NCBI GenBank assembly: GCA_016235455.1 | Contig: JACRKZ010000063.1 | Location: forward strand, 1 to 41,785 | DNA length: 41,785 nucleotides | Direction of reading: 5' to 3' | DNA from: Armatimonadota bacterium | Lineage (GTDB): Bacteria; Armatimonadota; UBA10988 | Part shown: piece after piece, positions 26,453-34,674 of the stretch | Numbering within the stretch: the stretch's first letter is position 1 | Layout of the letters: each line of letters starts with the position of its first letter | Notes under the pieces: generated by a model | The model's input: only the letters and a program-made list of their open reading frames with translations | What the model was told of the DNA's origin: nothing | Database searches by the model: none | Made by a program: the position numbers and the translations under genes

Positions 26453-26875
26453 TCAGCCGCCCGTACCGGCCTCCCATCCGACGTCGCCCGCGTCGAACGG
26501 CTGCGCCAGGCGTACCACGGTGTCTGTGGCGCGGGTGCTGGTGACCGTCATCTCAATCGTCGCGCGCCAGCGGCCGTTGCCAGCGCGGTTGACGCCCCAC
26601 CAGCGGCACGCGACGCGCAGGTCGAACCCGGTGCCCCGAGTCAGGTCGGCCCGCTCCTCGGGCGACAGCATCTTCAGTTCGCCCGCGTCCACGTAGTGCA
26701 GCCGGTGCTGGGCATCGCGCTCGAAGGCGCGCAGCGTGCCCGCGGGCAGGGCCAGGCCCAGGCCGGAGTCGCGGTTGTTACGCAATGCCAGGGCCAGCGT
26801 GGCGCGCGGAGTTCGCGTTGGCACGAGTGTCCACGGGCCCAGCAGCGGCGCGGTGTAGCCGAAGTCGCGCACCAC
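26453..26875 (-). pseudogene. DUF4139-like C-terminal fragment, possibly a truncated gene
   Basis: The first possible start is a GTG at 26875 without a ribosome site, giving 140 residues. However, the same frame stays open and protein-like upstream ('ERLTVSAERAKVVRDFGY') right up to, and over, the end of the PhyH gene, with no start codon. The sequence 'LPAGTLRAFERDAQHRL' followed by 'TGFDLRVACRWWG' and 'RWRATIEMTVTS' resembles the C-terminal part of DUF4139 proteins, which are normally ~400-600 residues. It therefore looks like a gene that lost its 5' part, perhaps when PhyH was placed next to it. It could still be a short expressed protein. Family assignment is tentative. Confidence 0.4.
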
Positions 26876-26898
26876 CTTGGCCCGCTCGGCGCTGACCG

Positions 26899-27810
26899 TC
26901 AGTCGCTCGGCTTCGTGCCGGCCGCGCCCAGCTCGGGGTAGTGCGCCTCGGTTCGTGTGCGCACCTGTTCATACTGGATGAGCGCCGGCTCGGCCTGGTT
27001 CAGCGGCACCGGCTGGCCGTTGCGGAAGGTCCACTCGCCGCGGTCGCAGTTGGCCGCCAGCACGTAACCGTTGATGTACAGCCGGCGGTAGCTGTCGGGA
27101 GTGGTGTTGAGGCCGCCGCCGTGGATCGTATACGGCCCCCACAGCGCCAGGTCGCCCGGCTCCATGGCCACATCGATCAGGCCAGACAGGTCGAGTCCGG
27201 CCTTGGCCCAGCCGGACTCGCCCGTGTCGCCGCGCGCCCCGCCATGGTCGTTCAGGTCCAGGCGGCCTTGCCTGTGGCTGCGCGGCAGGATCTGCATGGC
27301 GCCATTGCCCGACCAATGCCGGTCCACCGCCAGGCCGGTCTGGACATAGCTGCTGCCCAGCTCGCGGAACGCCTCATCGGGCTTGCGGCTGCGAACGTCG
27401 CGGTGCAGGCCCCAGGTGATGTTCGAGCCCGGCGCCTTCCAGTGCAGCTGGTTGATGATCTGCTTGATGTCGCCGCCGATGAGCGGCCCGAGGATGCGCA
27501 ACATGCGCGGATCGGTGCGCACGGCGTCCAGCGTGTCGTCCTCGTAACTCGGCCATTGCATGCCGCGGACGATCTGGCCTACGCCTTCCGCCTGCTCGAC
27601 CCAGATAGTCTTGTTCTGGTGCCGGAAGGTGCTCGGATGCCTCATGCCCTCGGCGTACCAGCGGTCGAAGCGCCGGCCGATGCGGTCGATCTCGTCCGGC
27701 TCGAAGACTCCGGCCAGGATCACATAGCCCAGCTCCCAGTAGGCCTCGATCCAGCCTGGGTCGGTGTCCAGAGCGGCGAACTCGTAGCGGCTGCGTACTG
27801 TGTCGGCCAT
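26899..27810 (-). CDS. Phytanoyl-CoA dioxygenase (PhyH) family protein
   Basis: 303 residues from the ATG at 27810 with GGGAG upstream. PhyH enzymes are Fe(II)/2-oxoglutarate-dependent oxygenases. The iron-binding facial triad is visible: His136-x-Asp138 in 'WGLHRDVRS' and His230 in 'WGPYTIHGGG'. Arg242 or Arg243 in 'SYRRLYINGY' is the likely 2-oxoglutarate ligand. The N-terminal helix-loop 'YWELGYVILAGVFEPDEIDR' is typical. No signal peptide, so cytoplasmic. The substrate is unknown; members of this group in the same phyla are usually annotated generically. It is the first gene of the minus-strand cluster and diverges from the beta-helix gene across 92 bases, where the shared promoters must lie. 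Confidence 0.9.
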   Translation of the reverse strand: MADTVRSRYEFAALDTDPGWIEAYWELGYVILAGVFEPDEIDRIGRRFDRWYAEGMRHPSTFRHQNKTIWVEQAEGVGQIVRGMQWPSYEDDTLDAVRTDPRMLRILGPLIGGDIKQIINQLHWKAPGSNITWGLHRDVRSRKPDEAFRELGSSYVQTGLAVDRHWSGNGAMQILPRSHRQGRLDLNDHGGARGDTGESGWAKAGLDLSGLIDVAMEPGDLALWGPYTIHGGGLNTTPDSYRRLYINGYVLAANCDRGEWTFRNGQPVPLNQAEPALIQYEQVRTRTEAHYPELGAAGTKPSD

Positions 27811-27902
27811 GGCGGCACTGCTCCCGAATCCGATGGTGACACTGTCGGCTGTGGCTGTAACCAGGGACAGGAGCGGCCTCGCCCGTGGCGAACGGTAGCC
27901 GC

Positions 27903-28709
27903 ATGAACGCGATCCGACCCAACCGAGGCGTCTTCTGGCTGCTGAGCCTGTACCTGCTGGCCCAGGCCGCGCTGGCCGCCCCGGCTCCGCCCGAGCGAGC
28001 GCAGGTCGGTCCGCGCGTGGCCCTCACCGACCGTGCCGGCGGCAAGGTCCCGCCCGGCGTCTACGCGGCGGCGCGCTTCGGCGGCCCGGTGGAGCTCGAG
28101 ACGACGGGTCGCTATGAGTTCACCGATTGCCAGGTGTCGTTCAACACGGTCTGGATGGCGCCGGCCCGCACGGTGCTGCTCGACCATTGCCAGACCGGCG
28201 GCATCTATTTAGCCGAGGGGGGCCAACTGGGCTGGACTCTGCGGTTCTGCTACATGCTGGGCGGCAACCAAGGGCTGCGCCCGTCCACTGGGCGCGACGG
28301 CTGGGACGTCAAGACGCCGACGCCGTTCGTCGTGGAGGATTGCATCGTCGAGATCAGTTCGCTGGGCACGCCCACGGCGCATGTCGAGGCCATGCAGACG
28401 CTGGGCGGCAACAACCTGCGGTTCCGCCGTGTGCGGTTCATCACGCACGGTCCCAAGACCGATGGCGTCACGGGCCAGACGGCCGTCATCAACGTCATCG
28501 CCGGGCATTCGCTGTTCGAGGACTGCGAGTTCGCCGAGGCCGGCGCCTACTACTACACGGTCTACTGCGACGGCCCCGAGAACGTCTTCGTCCGCTGCCG
28601 CTTCGGTCGCGGCGCGGCGTCCTATCTCTATCCAACGACGGGCACGCGGATCGCGCCCATCCTGTTCGACTGCACTGACCTGCAGACCGGGGCGCCCGTG
28701 GGTCCGTAG
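27903..28709 (+). CDS. Exported right-handed beta-helix-like protein
   Basis: 268 residues from the ATG at 27903; an in-frame GTG at 27885 is possible. The signal peptide is near residues 8-25 (GVFWLLSLYLLAQAALAAPA). The mature part has short parallel-strand rungs with 'FTDCQVSFNTVWMAP', 'VLLDHCQTGGIYL', 'VVEDCIVEISSLG', 'FRRVRFITHGP' and 'FEDCEFAEAGAYYY', the (F/V)-x-D-C-x-(V/F) pattern of pectate-lyase-like beta-helices. No catalytic acidic residues were pinned down. It may bind or cleave polysaccharides at the cell surface; that is inference. It is a monocistronic plus-strand gene that converges on the Hcp-domain lipoprotein after 16 bases. Confidence 0.75.
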   Translation: MNAIRPNRGVFWLLSLYLLAQAALAAPAPPERAQVGPRVALTDRAGGKVPPGVYAAARFGGPVELETTGRYEFTDCQVSFNTVWMAPARTVLLDHCQTGGIYLAEGGQLGWTLRFCYMLGGNQGLRPSTGRDGWDVKTPTPFVVEDCIVEISSLGTPTAHVEAMQTLGGNNLRFRRVRFITHGPKTDGVTGQTAVINVIAGHSLFEDCEFAEAGAYYYTVYCDGPENVFVRCRFGRGAASYLYPTTGTRIAPILFDCTDLQTGAPVGP

Positions 28710-28725
28710 GCGCCGCCGACCAGCC

Positions 28726-29403
28726 CTACCAGAGCGGCCCGACCAGGCCGGTGAGACCGCGGGTGGTGGGGGCCGGCGTGACCCACGGCTTGTTGGCCAC
28801 GCGGTCCCAGCCCGACACCTGCCAGGTACCCACCGTGCTGCCCGAGACTTTGCGGTAGGCCAACTGGACCTTGTAGTACCAGAGCGAGACCTTCTCCACG
28901 ATGTTGCCCGACTCGATGGTCTGGCTCCAGCCCGCGACGATCGGCCTGTCCAGCAGGATCTGCATCGAGTCCACCGAGGCGTTGGTCGGGCGGATGGCGA
29001 TGCGCGCCTGCGAGCCGATAGTTCCGGCGCCGGCCGCCTTGACCATGAGGCCCGTGCTCGACGAGTCGATGCCCTTGGTCAGGTCGATGGGGCCGACCTC
29101 GGCCACGCCTGTGAAGATGTCCGTGGTGCCAGCCTGGGCCGACTCCTTGAATTCGCGGATCAGTTTCCAGTCGACCGACGTGACATCGATCCAGTTCTGG
29201 TGCGCGCTGTCCGTCGACTCGCCCGTGAGTGCCGCGTCGGCCGGGGTGAACTGCAACCAGGCGTTGACCGCCTGACCGCCGGACACGAAGTCGTTCAGCC
29301 CATCCGTCGCGCCGGTGTTGGTCGCCGTGCTGCCACCGCAGCCACAGGCCAGCAGGCCCGCGGCCAGCGAGAACAGGCACAGCAGCAGTCGTCGTGTGTA
29401 CAT
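28726..29403 (-). CDS. Lipoprotein with an Hcp1 (type VI secretion tube) domain
   Basis: 225 residues from the ATG at 29403, with GGGAGGG just upstream. The N-terminus is a lipoprotein-type signal (RRLLLCLFSLAAGLLACG). The mature domain has the Hcp1 pattern: 'LTGESTDSAHQNWIDVTSVD', then 'GPIDLTKGIDSSSTGLM', 'ARIAIRPT', and 'EKVSLWYYKVQLAYRKV', all corresponding to the Hcp hexamer-ring fold. Genuine T6SS Hcp lacks a signal sequence and is made in the cytoplasm; this one is exported and lipid-anchored, and no T6SS gene is nearby. So a tube role is unlikely and a surface or adhesive ring-forming role is possible. Hcp1-domain proteins without T6SS are known in several phyla. Confidence 0.78.
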   Translation of the reverse strand: MYTRRLLLCLFSLAAGLLACGCGGSTATNTGATDGLNDFVSGGQAVNAWLQFTPADAALTGESTDSAHQNWIDVTSVDWKLIREFKESAQAGTTDIFTGVAEVGPIDLTKGIDSSSTGLMVKAAGAGTIGSQARIAIRPTNASVDSMQILLDRPIVAGWSQTIESGNIVEKVSLWYYKVQLAYRKVSGSTVGTWQVSGWDRVANKPWVTPAPTTRGLTGLVGPLW

Positions 29404-29841
29404 TGCATCCCTCCCAGTGCCCACACGCCGTCGTGTGGCGTGTCGGGTCGTGATCGCTCAGCGGCGGGCGTGGCCCGCGGCCGAGTCGATCCCATGCGAC
29501 AGAGCTTGCACCGGCCGCGTCGGTGTGTCAATCGCGCAACGCGCGGCGTGCCGCGGCCACTGGGCCTGCGCTGTGCCGCGTTGGCGCCGTGGATCCGGCT
29601 CCCGGCGCAACCAGCGCGCCACGCGCTCGGCCAACCACAGGGCCGTGGCTCACACGACGCCGAACGCGCCGAGCCGCAGCCCGGCCAGCGCGGCTGTCGT
29701 GATCCAGGCTCCGGCCATGCGTCGGGCGATCACTGCTTCCACCGGGAGTATGGCACGACGATCCGCGCCAGGCCAGACGACGGGCCTCGGCGAGAGGAGC
29801 GCCGGCAGGTCCGCCGAACCTTGCATCAAAGGCCACGCCCC
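29404..29841. other. 438-base intergenic region between Hcp lipoprotein and sulfatase
   Basis: It should hold the divergent promoters of both neighbours, but no convincing -35/-10 pair was found. A minus-strand stretch from 29718 down reads as a hydrophobic helix (MAGAWITTAALAGLRLGAFG), stops at a TGA (29650-29652), and continues in the same frame with 'ATALWLAERVARWLRREPD'. This could be a decayed small membrane-protein gene. Nothing else was recognised. Confidence 0.4.
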
Positions 29842-31971
29842 ATGCCCACTCATCTCGACCGCCGTCGTTTCCTCCAAGCCGCCGCGCTCGGCGCGGCGGG
29901 TCTGGCGTCGGCCCGCCGCGGGCGCGCCGCCGATCGGGCCCAGCCCAACATCGTCGTCATCCTGGCCGATGATTACGGCTACGGCAGTTGCGGCTGCTAC
30001 GGCGCCGACCCGGCGCTGGTGCGCACTCCGAACATCGACCGCCTGGCGGCCGAGGGCCGCCGGTTCACCGATGCCAACACGCCGTCGTCGGTCTGCTCAC
30101 CCACGCGGTACGGGCTGATGACCGGGCGGTACTGCTGGCGCACCAGCCTGGGCCACCAGGTGCTGGGCACCTTCGCGCCGCTGCACATCGAGCCCACGCG
30201 GCTCACGCTGGCCTCACTGCTCAAGCGCTGTGGCTACCACACTGCCGCCGTGGGCAAATGGCACCTGGGCTATGGCGACGCCCACGGCAGCCTCAACTGG
30301 CGGACCGATTACGCCGCCGAACTCTCGCCCGGCCCACTCGATGTCGGCTTCGACTACCACTTCGGCGTGCCCAGCAACCATGGCGACCTGACCGGCGTGT
30401 TCGTCGAGGACCGCTATGTCTACGGCCTGAGGGGCAGGACGCTGCCTGATGGCATGAAGCTGCCGGCGCCCGACGCCGACGACCCCAACTTCCAGGCCAC
30501 CTACACTGGCGCGGACATGGAGAACGCCAAGGGGCGGCCCATCGATCTGGACGCGCCGCGCCGCCGCAACCAGCGGGTCATGGCCGAGCTGACCGACAAG
30601 GCCGTGGCCTGGCTGGACCGCCAGCCCAAGGCCGAGCCGTTCTTCCTCTACTACACGCCGGTGGCGGTGCACAACCCGGTCACGCCCGACGCCGACCTGG
30701 CCGGGCAGAGCAAGGCCGGGCTCTACGCCGACTGGATCAGCGAACTCGACCGCGGCGTCGGACGCATCCTGGCCAAGCTCGACCAGATGGGCGTGCGCGA
30801 CAACACGCTGGTGCTCTTCACCAGCGACAACGGCGGCGTGTTCAGGCCCGAGAACGAGGCCATGCTCCAGACCATCGCCTACCGCGCCGGCCTCAAGGTC
30901 AATGGCCCACTGCGCGGCGGCAAGCACACCGTCTGGGACGGCGGCTTCACCGTACCGTTCATTGTCCGCTGGCCCGGCCACGTCGCCGCCGGCAGCACCT
31001 GCGACGAGATGGTCAGCCTGGTCGACATGGTGGCCACGACCGCGGCGCTGGTGGGCGAGCCACTGCCGCAGGCGGCGACCGCGGCCGAGGACAGCCACAA
31101 CATCCTGACGGCCATCCTGGGCCAGGCGCACGACAAGCCGTTGCGGCCAGACATGGTGGTGCACAGCGCCGACGGCGTGTTCGCCATCCGGCGCGGCCCG
31201 TGGAAGTGGATCGAAGGCGTGCCCGTGGACGATCTGACGCCGGGCGAGCGGCGCGCGCGCGCGGACGAGTTCCGCGCGCAACTCTACAACGTCGCCGACG
31301 ACCCGGCCGAGACCAAGGATGTCAGCGCCCAGCACCCCGACGTGGTGGCCGACCTGAAGGCGCTGCTCGCCCGCTACCGTGACGGCGGCTACAGTCGAGA
31401 GCTGCCGCCCATCGTCCCCCCCAAGCCGGTCGCCGCGTTGCCGCCGCTAGCTGGCCGAGTGACCATCGACGAGAAGCTCGACGCGCTGCCGACCCGTCCC
31501 TGGGCCACGCCGCGGGGCGACTGGCAGGTCAAGGACGGCGCGCTGTGGGGTGCCTCGGCCCGTGGCGACGCGCAGCCGGCCGACCTGACGCGCCCGCTGA
31601 ACCTGAACGATGGCACGATCCAGTTCGAGGTCAACTTCGGCACCGCCAACCGCTTGTCGCTACGGCTGCGCCTCGGTGAGCAGAGCGTGCGCATCGTCAT
31701 CGCGCCGAGTCAGGTGGAGGTGGCCAAGAACCCCGGCCCCGGTGAGGCCGCCGACCGTGCGACTACGCTGGCCCGCGCCAAGCTCCGGCTGCGGCGCGGC
31801 GAGTGGGCCACGGTGCGCGCAAGCTTCGCCGGCCCGCAGGTCACGGTGCAGGTCGGTGGCGTGACGGCCAAGGGCACGCACCCCGTCCTGGCAGGCCTCA
31901 AGCAGCAGATGGATCTGCTGGTGTTCGAGGGCGATTGCGGGCTGCGGCAGGTGGTTGTGGCGCGGCAGTAG
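29842..31971 (+). CDS. Tat-exported Cys-type sulfatase with C-terminal beta-sandwich domain
   Basis: 709 residues from the ATG at 29842; the frame is open upstream but has no family sequence there. The N-terminus is a twin-arginine signal (DRRRFLQAAALGAAGLASA). The sulfatase core has calcium ligands in 'VVILADDYGYGSCG', the formylglycine motif Cys85-Ser-Pro-Thr-Arg in 'SSVCSPTRYGLMTGRY', 'AAVGKWHLGYGD', 'LVLFTSDNGG' and 'LRGGKHTVWDGGFTVPFI'. It belongs to the S1 (arylsulfatase) family and removes sulfate esters, here most likely from sulfated glycans. It needs activation by a formylglycine-generating enzyme, not present in the window. Residues ~510-709 are an added concanavalin-like sandwich ('GDWQVKDGALWG', 'LNDGTIQFEVNF') that may bind the polymer. 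Confidence 0.93.
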   Translation: MPTHLDRRRFLQAAALGAAGLASARRGRAADRAQPNIVVILADDYGYGSCGCYGADPALVRTPNIDRLAAEGRRFTDANTPSSVCSPTRYGLMTGRYCWRTSLGHQVLGTFAPLHIEPTRLTLASLLKRCGYHTAAVGKWHLGYGDAHGSLNWRTDYAAELSPGPLDVGFDYHFGVPSNHGDLTGVFVEDRYVYGLRGRTLPDGMKLPAPDADDPNFQATYTGADMENAKGRPIDLDAPRRRNQRVMAELTDKAVAWLDRQPKAEPFFLYYTPVAVHNPVTPDADLAGQSKAGLYADWISELDRGVGRILAKLDQMGVRDNTLVLFTSDNGGVFRPENEAMLQTIAYRAGLKVNGPLRGGKHTVWDGGFTVPFIVRWPGHVAAGSTCDEMVSLVDMVATTAALVGEPLPQAATAAEDSHNILTAILGQAHDKPLRPDMVVHSADGVFAIRRGPWKWIEGVPVDDLTPGERRARADEFRAQLYNVADDPAETKDVSAQHPDVVADLKALLARYRDGGYSRELPPIVPPKPVAALPPLAGRVTIDEKLDALPTRPWATPRGDWQVKDGALWGASARGDAQPADLTRPLNLNDGTIQFEVNFGTANRLSLRLRLGEQSVRIVIAPSQVEVAKNPGPGEAADRATTLARAKLRLRRGEWATVRASFAGPQVTVQVGGVTAKGTHPVLAGLKQQMDLLVFEGDCGLRQVVVARQ

Positions 31972-32012
31972 GGCTCTGCCCCACGTCGCTCGTCCTACGT
32001 CGCGCGCCCACC

Positions 32013-33569
32013 TCACCGCATCGCCCGCCGCACCGCCAGCAGCTTCGGCGACTGCTCGGGCGGCTGGCTCAGGTACTCCAACATGCCAAACCGGCCGTAC
32101 TTGCTGTAGGCGTCGCAGTGGATGAAGTTGCAGAACAGCCCGGCGCCAGCCTCGCGCCAGCCCTGCAAGTAGCGGTCGTAGAGCCCGCCCATGCGCGGGT
32201 CGCGGTTGGCCTGGTCGAACAGGCGGTTGAGCGCCTCGTCGTTCTGCCAGGCACCTACGCCGACCAGATGCTGGCCGCCTTCGTAGGCGATCAGCGTCTT
32301 GCCCTTCGAGGCGGCATACCGGGCCATCTGCTGCACCACGTCCACGGCCTGGGGCACGGCGCGGCTGGACAGCTCGGCAAACAGCGCGTCGAGCGTCAGC
32401 CCCGGCGTCTGCACGGCGGCCTGGTTGCGCGCGTTGCCCAGGTAGCCGCCGAAGTACGGCGCGATGGCCAGCGCGTCGTGGTGCGCCGCGGCCTCGCCCG
32501 TCTTGAGCAGGATGTTCTCGAACCACCACGGCCCCGCCGCCTGCCAGGCCAGCACGCGCACCAGCCGCGGCGCGGGGATCTCCTGCTCGCAGAGGGTCAT
32601 GATCTCGGTGCTGCGGCGGGCGTGGTACATGCCGCCGCTTTCCCACGGTCGCGCCCGGTCGCCCAGGCCCAAGGCCGCGCCTTGCGTTTGCGCGTGGCGA
32701 GTCTGCGGGTACTCCGCGTTCCAGACCTCGTTCGAGTACTCCACATACGCCCGCAGCTTGGGGTCGAGCAGGCGGCCGACCGAGCGCGCGAACAGCCGCA
32801 CATACTCATCATCGACCGTCCACGGAATGGAGAACCAGGCGTCGACGCCCAGCCGGTTGGCCAGCGAACACATGACCTCAACCGGCACGCCGCGGATCGA
32901 CCAGCGCGCGTCTTCGACCGTCGGCCGGTCGGCCCACGTCTTGGGCTGGGCGGCCAGCCGTGCATCGCCCTGGGTCAGGTTCTGCTCGGCCCAGTTCATG
33001 AAGCGCAGGCAGCGGTAGCCACGCAGTGAGTCGAGGAACAGCGGATGGAACAGCGGCTCCGCGCCAGCGCCGGCCGTGGTGACGTGGATGTCGCGCAGGT
33101 AGTCGGTGGGGTCGGTGGCGGTGATGGACAACGCCAGTCCGCCGCGGCTGGGGTCGACCTCCAGCTCATCGCGCCCGGCCGCGCCGCCGGTCCGGCGCCA
33201 GGCGCCCTCATAGGCCAGCGTACCGCGTCCCTTGTAGTCGACCACATAGCGCCCGGCGGGATAGGTGTTGGGCCGGTCCCAGAACATGAGCGTCCGCGCG
33301 ATCTGACCCGGTTGGAGCGACCGCACCCAGCCGTGGGCGTCGAGGTCCAGCGGGCGTTGGTCCTGCCAGACGCCCGGCGCGCCGGACAGCCAGGGCCGCG
33401 AGGACTTCATGGCGTCGACGAACGGATTGGCGGTACTCCAGTCACGGATGCTGGCCAGGTTGGTGCCGATGGCCATGGCCGGCGGCGGCTGTGCGGCGGC
33501 GCAACTGCCCAGGAGGATGGCCGAGACGACTGCCAGCAGGCGATGCGGGTACGGCCGGGCGAGGGGCAT
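32013..33569 (-). CDS. Secreted clan-A-like glycoside hydrolase (GH5/39-type fold)
   Basis: 518 residues from the ATG at 33569, with a signal peptide ending near Cys23 (AILLGSC), so perhaps a lipoprotein. The first conserved block is 'GTNLASIRDWSTANPFVDAM'. A TIM-barrel part follows, with 'YVEYSNEVWN' (Asn280-Glu281, the acid/base pair of clan GH-A) and 'TLIAYEGGQHL' (Glu430, probable nucleophile). This pattern is seen in proteins often labelled cellulose-binding or uncharacterised glycosidase in Planctomycetota and relatives. The exact family and substrate are not clear. It converges on the sulfatase gene after 41 bases and is bordered upstream by the interspersed repeat at 33605. Confidence 0.78.
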   Translation of the reverse strand: MPLARPYPHRLLAVVSAILLGSCAAAQPPPAMAIGTNLASIRDWSTANPFVDAMKSSRPWLSGAPGVWQDQRPLDLDAHGWVRSLQPGQIARTLMFWDRPNTYPAGRYVVDYKGRGTLAYEGAWRRTGGAAGRDELEVDPSRGGLALSITATDPTDYLRDIHVTTAGAGAEPLFHPLFLDSLRGYRCLRFMNWAEQNLTQGDARLAAQPKTWADRPTVEDARWSIRGVPVEVMCSLANRLGVDAWFSIPWTVDDEYVRLFARSVGRLLDPKLRAYVEYSNEVWNAEYPQTRHAQTQGAALGLGDRARPWESGGMYHARRSTEIMTLCEQEIPAPRLVRVLAWQAAGPWWFENILLKTGEAAAHHDALAIAPYFGGYLGNARNQAAVQTPGLTLDALFAELSSRAVPQAVDVVQQMARYAASKGKTLIAYEGGQHLVGVGAWQNDEALNRLFDQANRDPRMGGLYDRYLQGWREAGAGLFCNFIHCDAYSKYGRFGMLEYLSQPPEQSPKLLAVRRAMR

Positions 33570-33604
33570 GGGTGGTCTCCTTCGCGGTCATGCGGCGGCA
33601 GCCG

Positions 33605-33710
33605 GACAGCCCCACTGTAGTCCCCCCGCGGGCGAGGGGACGGCTTTGAAGCCGACCGCGCGAGCGCCTCAAGCTCCCTCCCCGCTCGCGGGGAGGGCTG
33701 GGGTGGGGGC
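33605..33710. repeat. GC-rich interspersed repeat, copy A
   Basis: The unit runs from GTCCCCCCGCG through a GAGGGGACGGCTT block to CTCCCTCCCCGCTCGCGGGG and AGGGCTGGGGTGGGGG. The last part contains a self-complementary CCCCGC-TCG-CGGGG stem. It matches copy C (34675-34780) across its whole length, with some divergence in the centre. Such repeats are common next to DUF559 genes in diverse bacteria (recollection, not checked). Confidence 0.8.
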
Positions 33711-33816
33711 TGCCCACAGACACCGTCGTGTTCACTGGATAAGGTGGACCATTTGGGATGAACGTAAACCGCTGGACCGGCGAGGAGCCGTTCGGGGACC
33801 GCGGAACCTGTTGGCC

Positions 33817-34656
33817 ATGGTTCGGGTAGGGACACTGGTCTGGGCTGTCGCGACTCCCTCCCCGCGCGCGGGGAGGGCTGTGGCGGGGGCCGCGTTGCGA
33901 CCCATCGAAGCACTCGCCCCGGCAGATCTCCTCTACGCACCCGACGGCCAGCCCTATCGCGCTGGGCGCATCATCACCCGTCGCTACCAGGGCGAGATGG
34001 TCGCCCTGACCACCGGCGGAGACGCCTTGTGGGTCACGCCAGCCACTCAGGTCCTGGTTCGCTGGCGCCCCCGCCACCCGCGCGCGGTCTGCGACTGGGG
34101 CGGCTCGCCACTCGCCTCGTTAACCCGTCGCCAGGAGCTGCGCCGCGACGCCAATCGCGCCGAACGCACCCTCTGGGGCCGCCTGCGTGGTACGCAGATG
34201 GGCACCAAGTTTCGCCGACAGCACCCCATCGGGCCGTTCATCGCCGACTTCTACAGCCGTGCGGCACACCTGGTCGTCGAACTCGACGGCGACACCCACA
34301 GCACCACCGAAGCCCAGGCGCACGATGCCGCCAGGACCCTCTACATGGAGAGCCAAGGTCTTCTGGTTCTGCGCTTTGCCAACCACCAGGTGCTCACCGA
34401 CCTCGACGCGGTGTCTGCAGGCATCTTCGACGCCTGCCGCGATCGCATTGCCGGCCAGGAGAGTGTGGAGTGGGTGGCAGCGCGCGACCTTGCCGCCGGC
34501 GATACCGTCCTTGCCGGCTGGCCGCTCGGAGCGGCTGAGCTGCGTGCCGTCGCGGTGGAGCGTGCCGACGGTCTGGTCTGCCGCAGCGCTGCCAGTGGCA
34601 TCTCCCTGGCCACCCAGCATGGCTGCCTGCGGGCACCACAGTCTGAGGCGCGCTGA
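33817..34656 (+). CDS. Degenerate Hint (intein-like) protein with nested DUF559 endonuclease
   Basis: The start is uncertain: ATG 33817 lies before repeat B, and GTG 33880 or TTG 33895 within or after it. The first half is Hint-like: 'LLYAPDGQPYRAG', 'RRYQGEMVALTTGGDALWV', and a block-B-like TPATQVLV in which the conserved His is lost. A DUF559 (Vsr-like) nuclease is inserted there: 'AERTLWGRLRGTQMGTKF', then 'RRQHPIGPFIADFYS', 'LVVELDGDTH' and 'LLVLRFANHQVL' (about 34125-34445). The Hint sequence then resumes with 'VEWVAARDLAAGDTVLAGWP', the strand that normally follows block B. The N-terminal splicing Cys and C-terminal His-Asn are absent, so it should not splice. The nuclease residues look intact. 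It has no host protein and is flanked by repeats, so I read it as a stand-alone selfish element. Confidence 0.75.
   Translation: MVRVGTLVWAVATPSPRAGRAVAGAALRPIEALAPADLLYAPDGQPYRAGRIITRRYQGEMVALTTGGDALWVTPATQVLVRWRPRHPRAVCDWGGSPLASLTRRQELRRDANRAERTLWGRLRGTQMGTKFRRQHPIGPFIADFYSRAAHLVVELDGDTHSTTEAQAHDAARTLYMESQGLLVLRFANHQVLTDLDAVSAGIFDACRDRIAGQESVEWVAARDLAAGDTVLAGWPLGAAELRAVAVERADGLVCRSAASGISLATQHGCLRAPQSEAR
33851..33957. repeat. Repeat copy B, extending into the coding region of the Hint-DUF559 gene
   Basis: The CTCCCTCCCCGCGCGCGGGG end of the interspersed repeat plus about 65 further bases (including TTGCGACCCATCGAA and CGCCCCGGC) match copy C, 890 bases downstream, without gaps. By hand count about 85 of the first 100 bases are identical. 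The similarity fades after 33957. Confidence 0.8.
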
Positions 34657-34674
34657 ACGCCCACTTGCCCTCGG

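Noticed and set aside
28381..29841. Upstream extension of the sulfatase frame by nearly 500 codons
   Set aside because: The region overlaps the beta-helix gene in another frame and the Hcp gene in antisense; the Tat signal fixes the real start at 29842.
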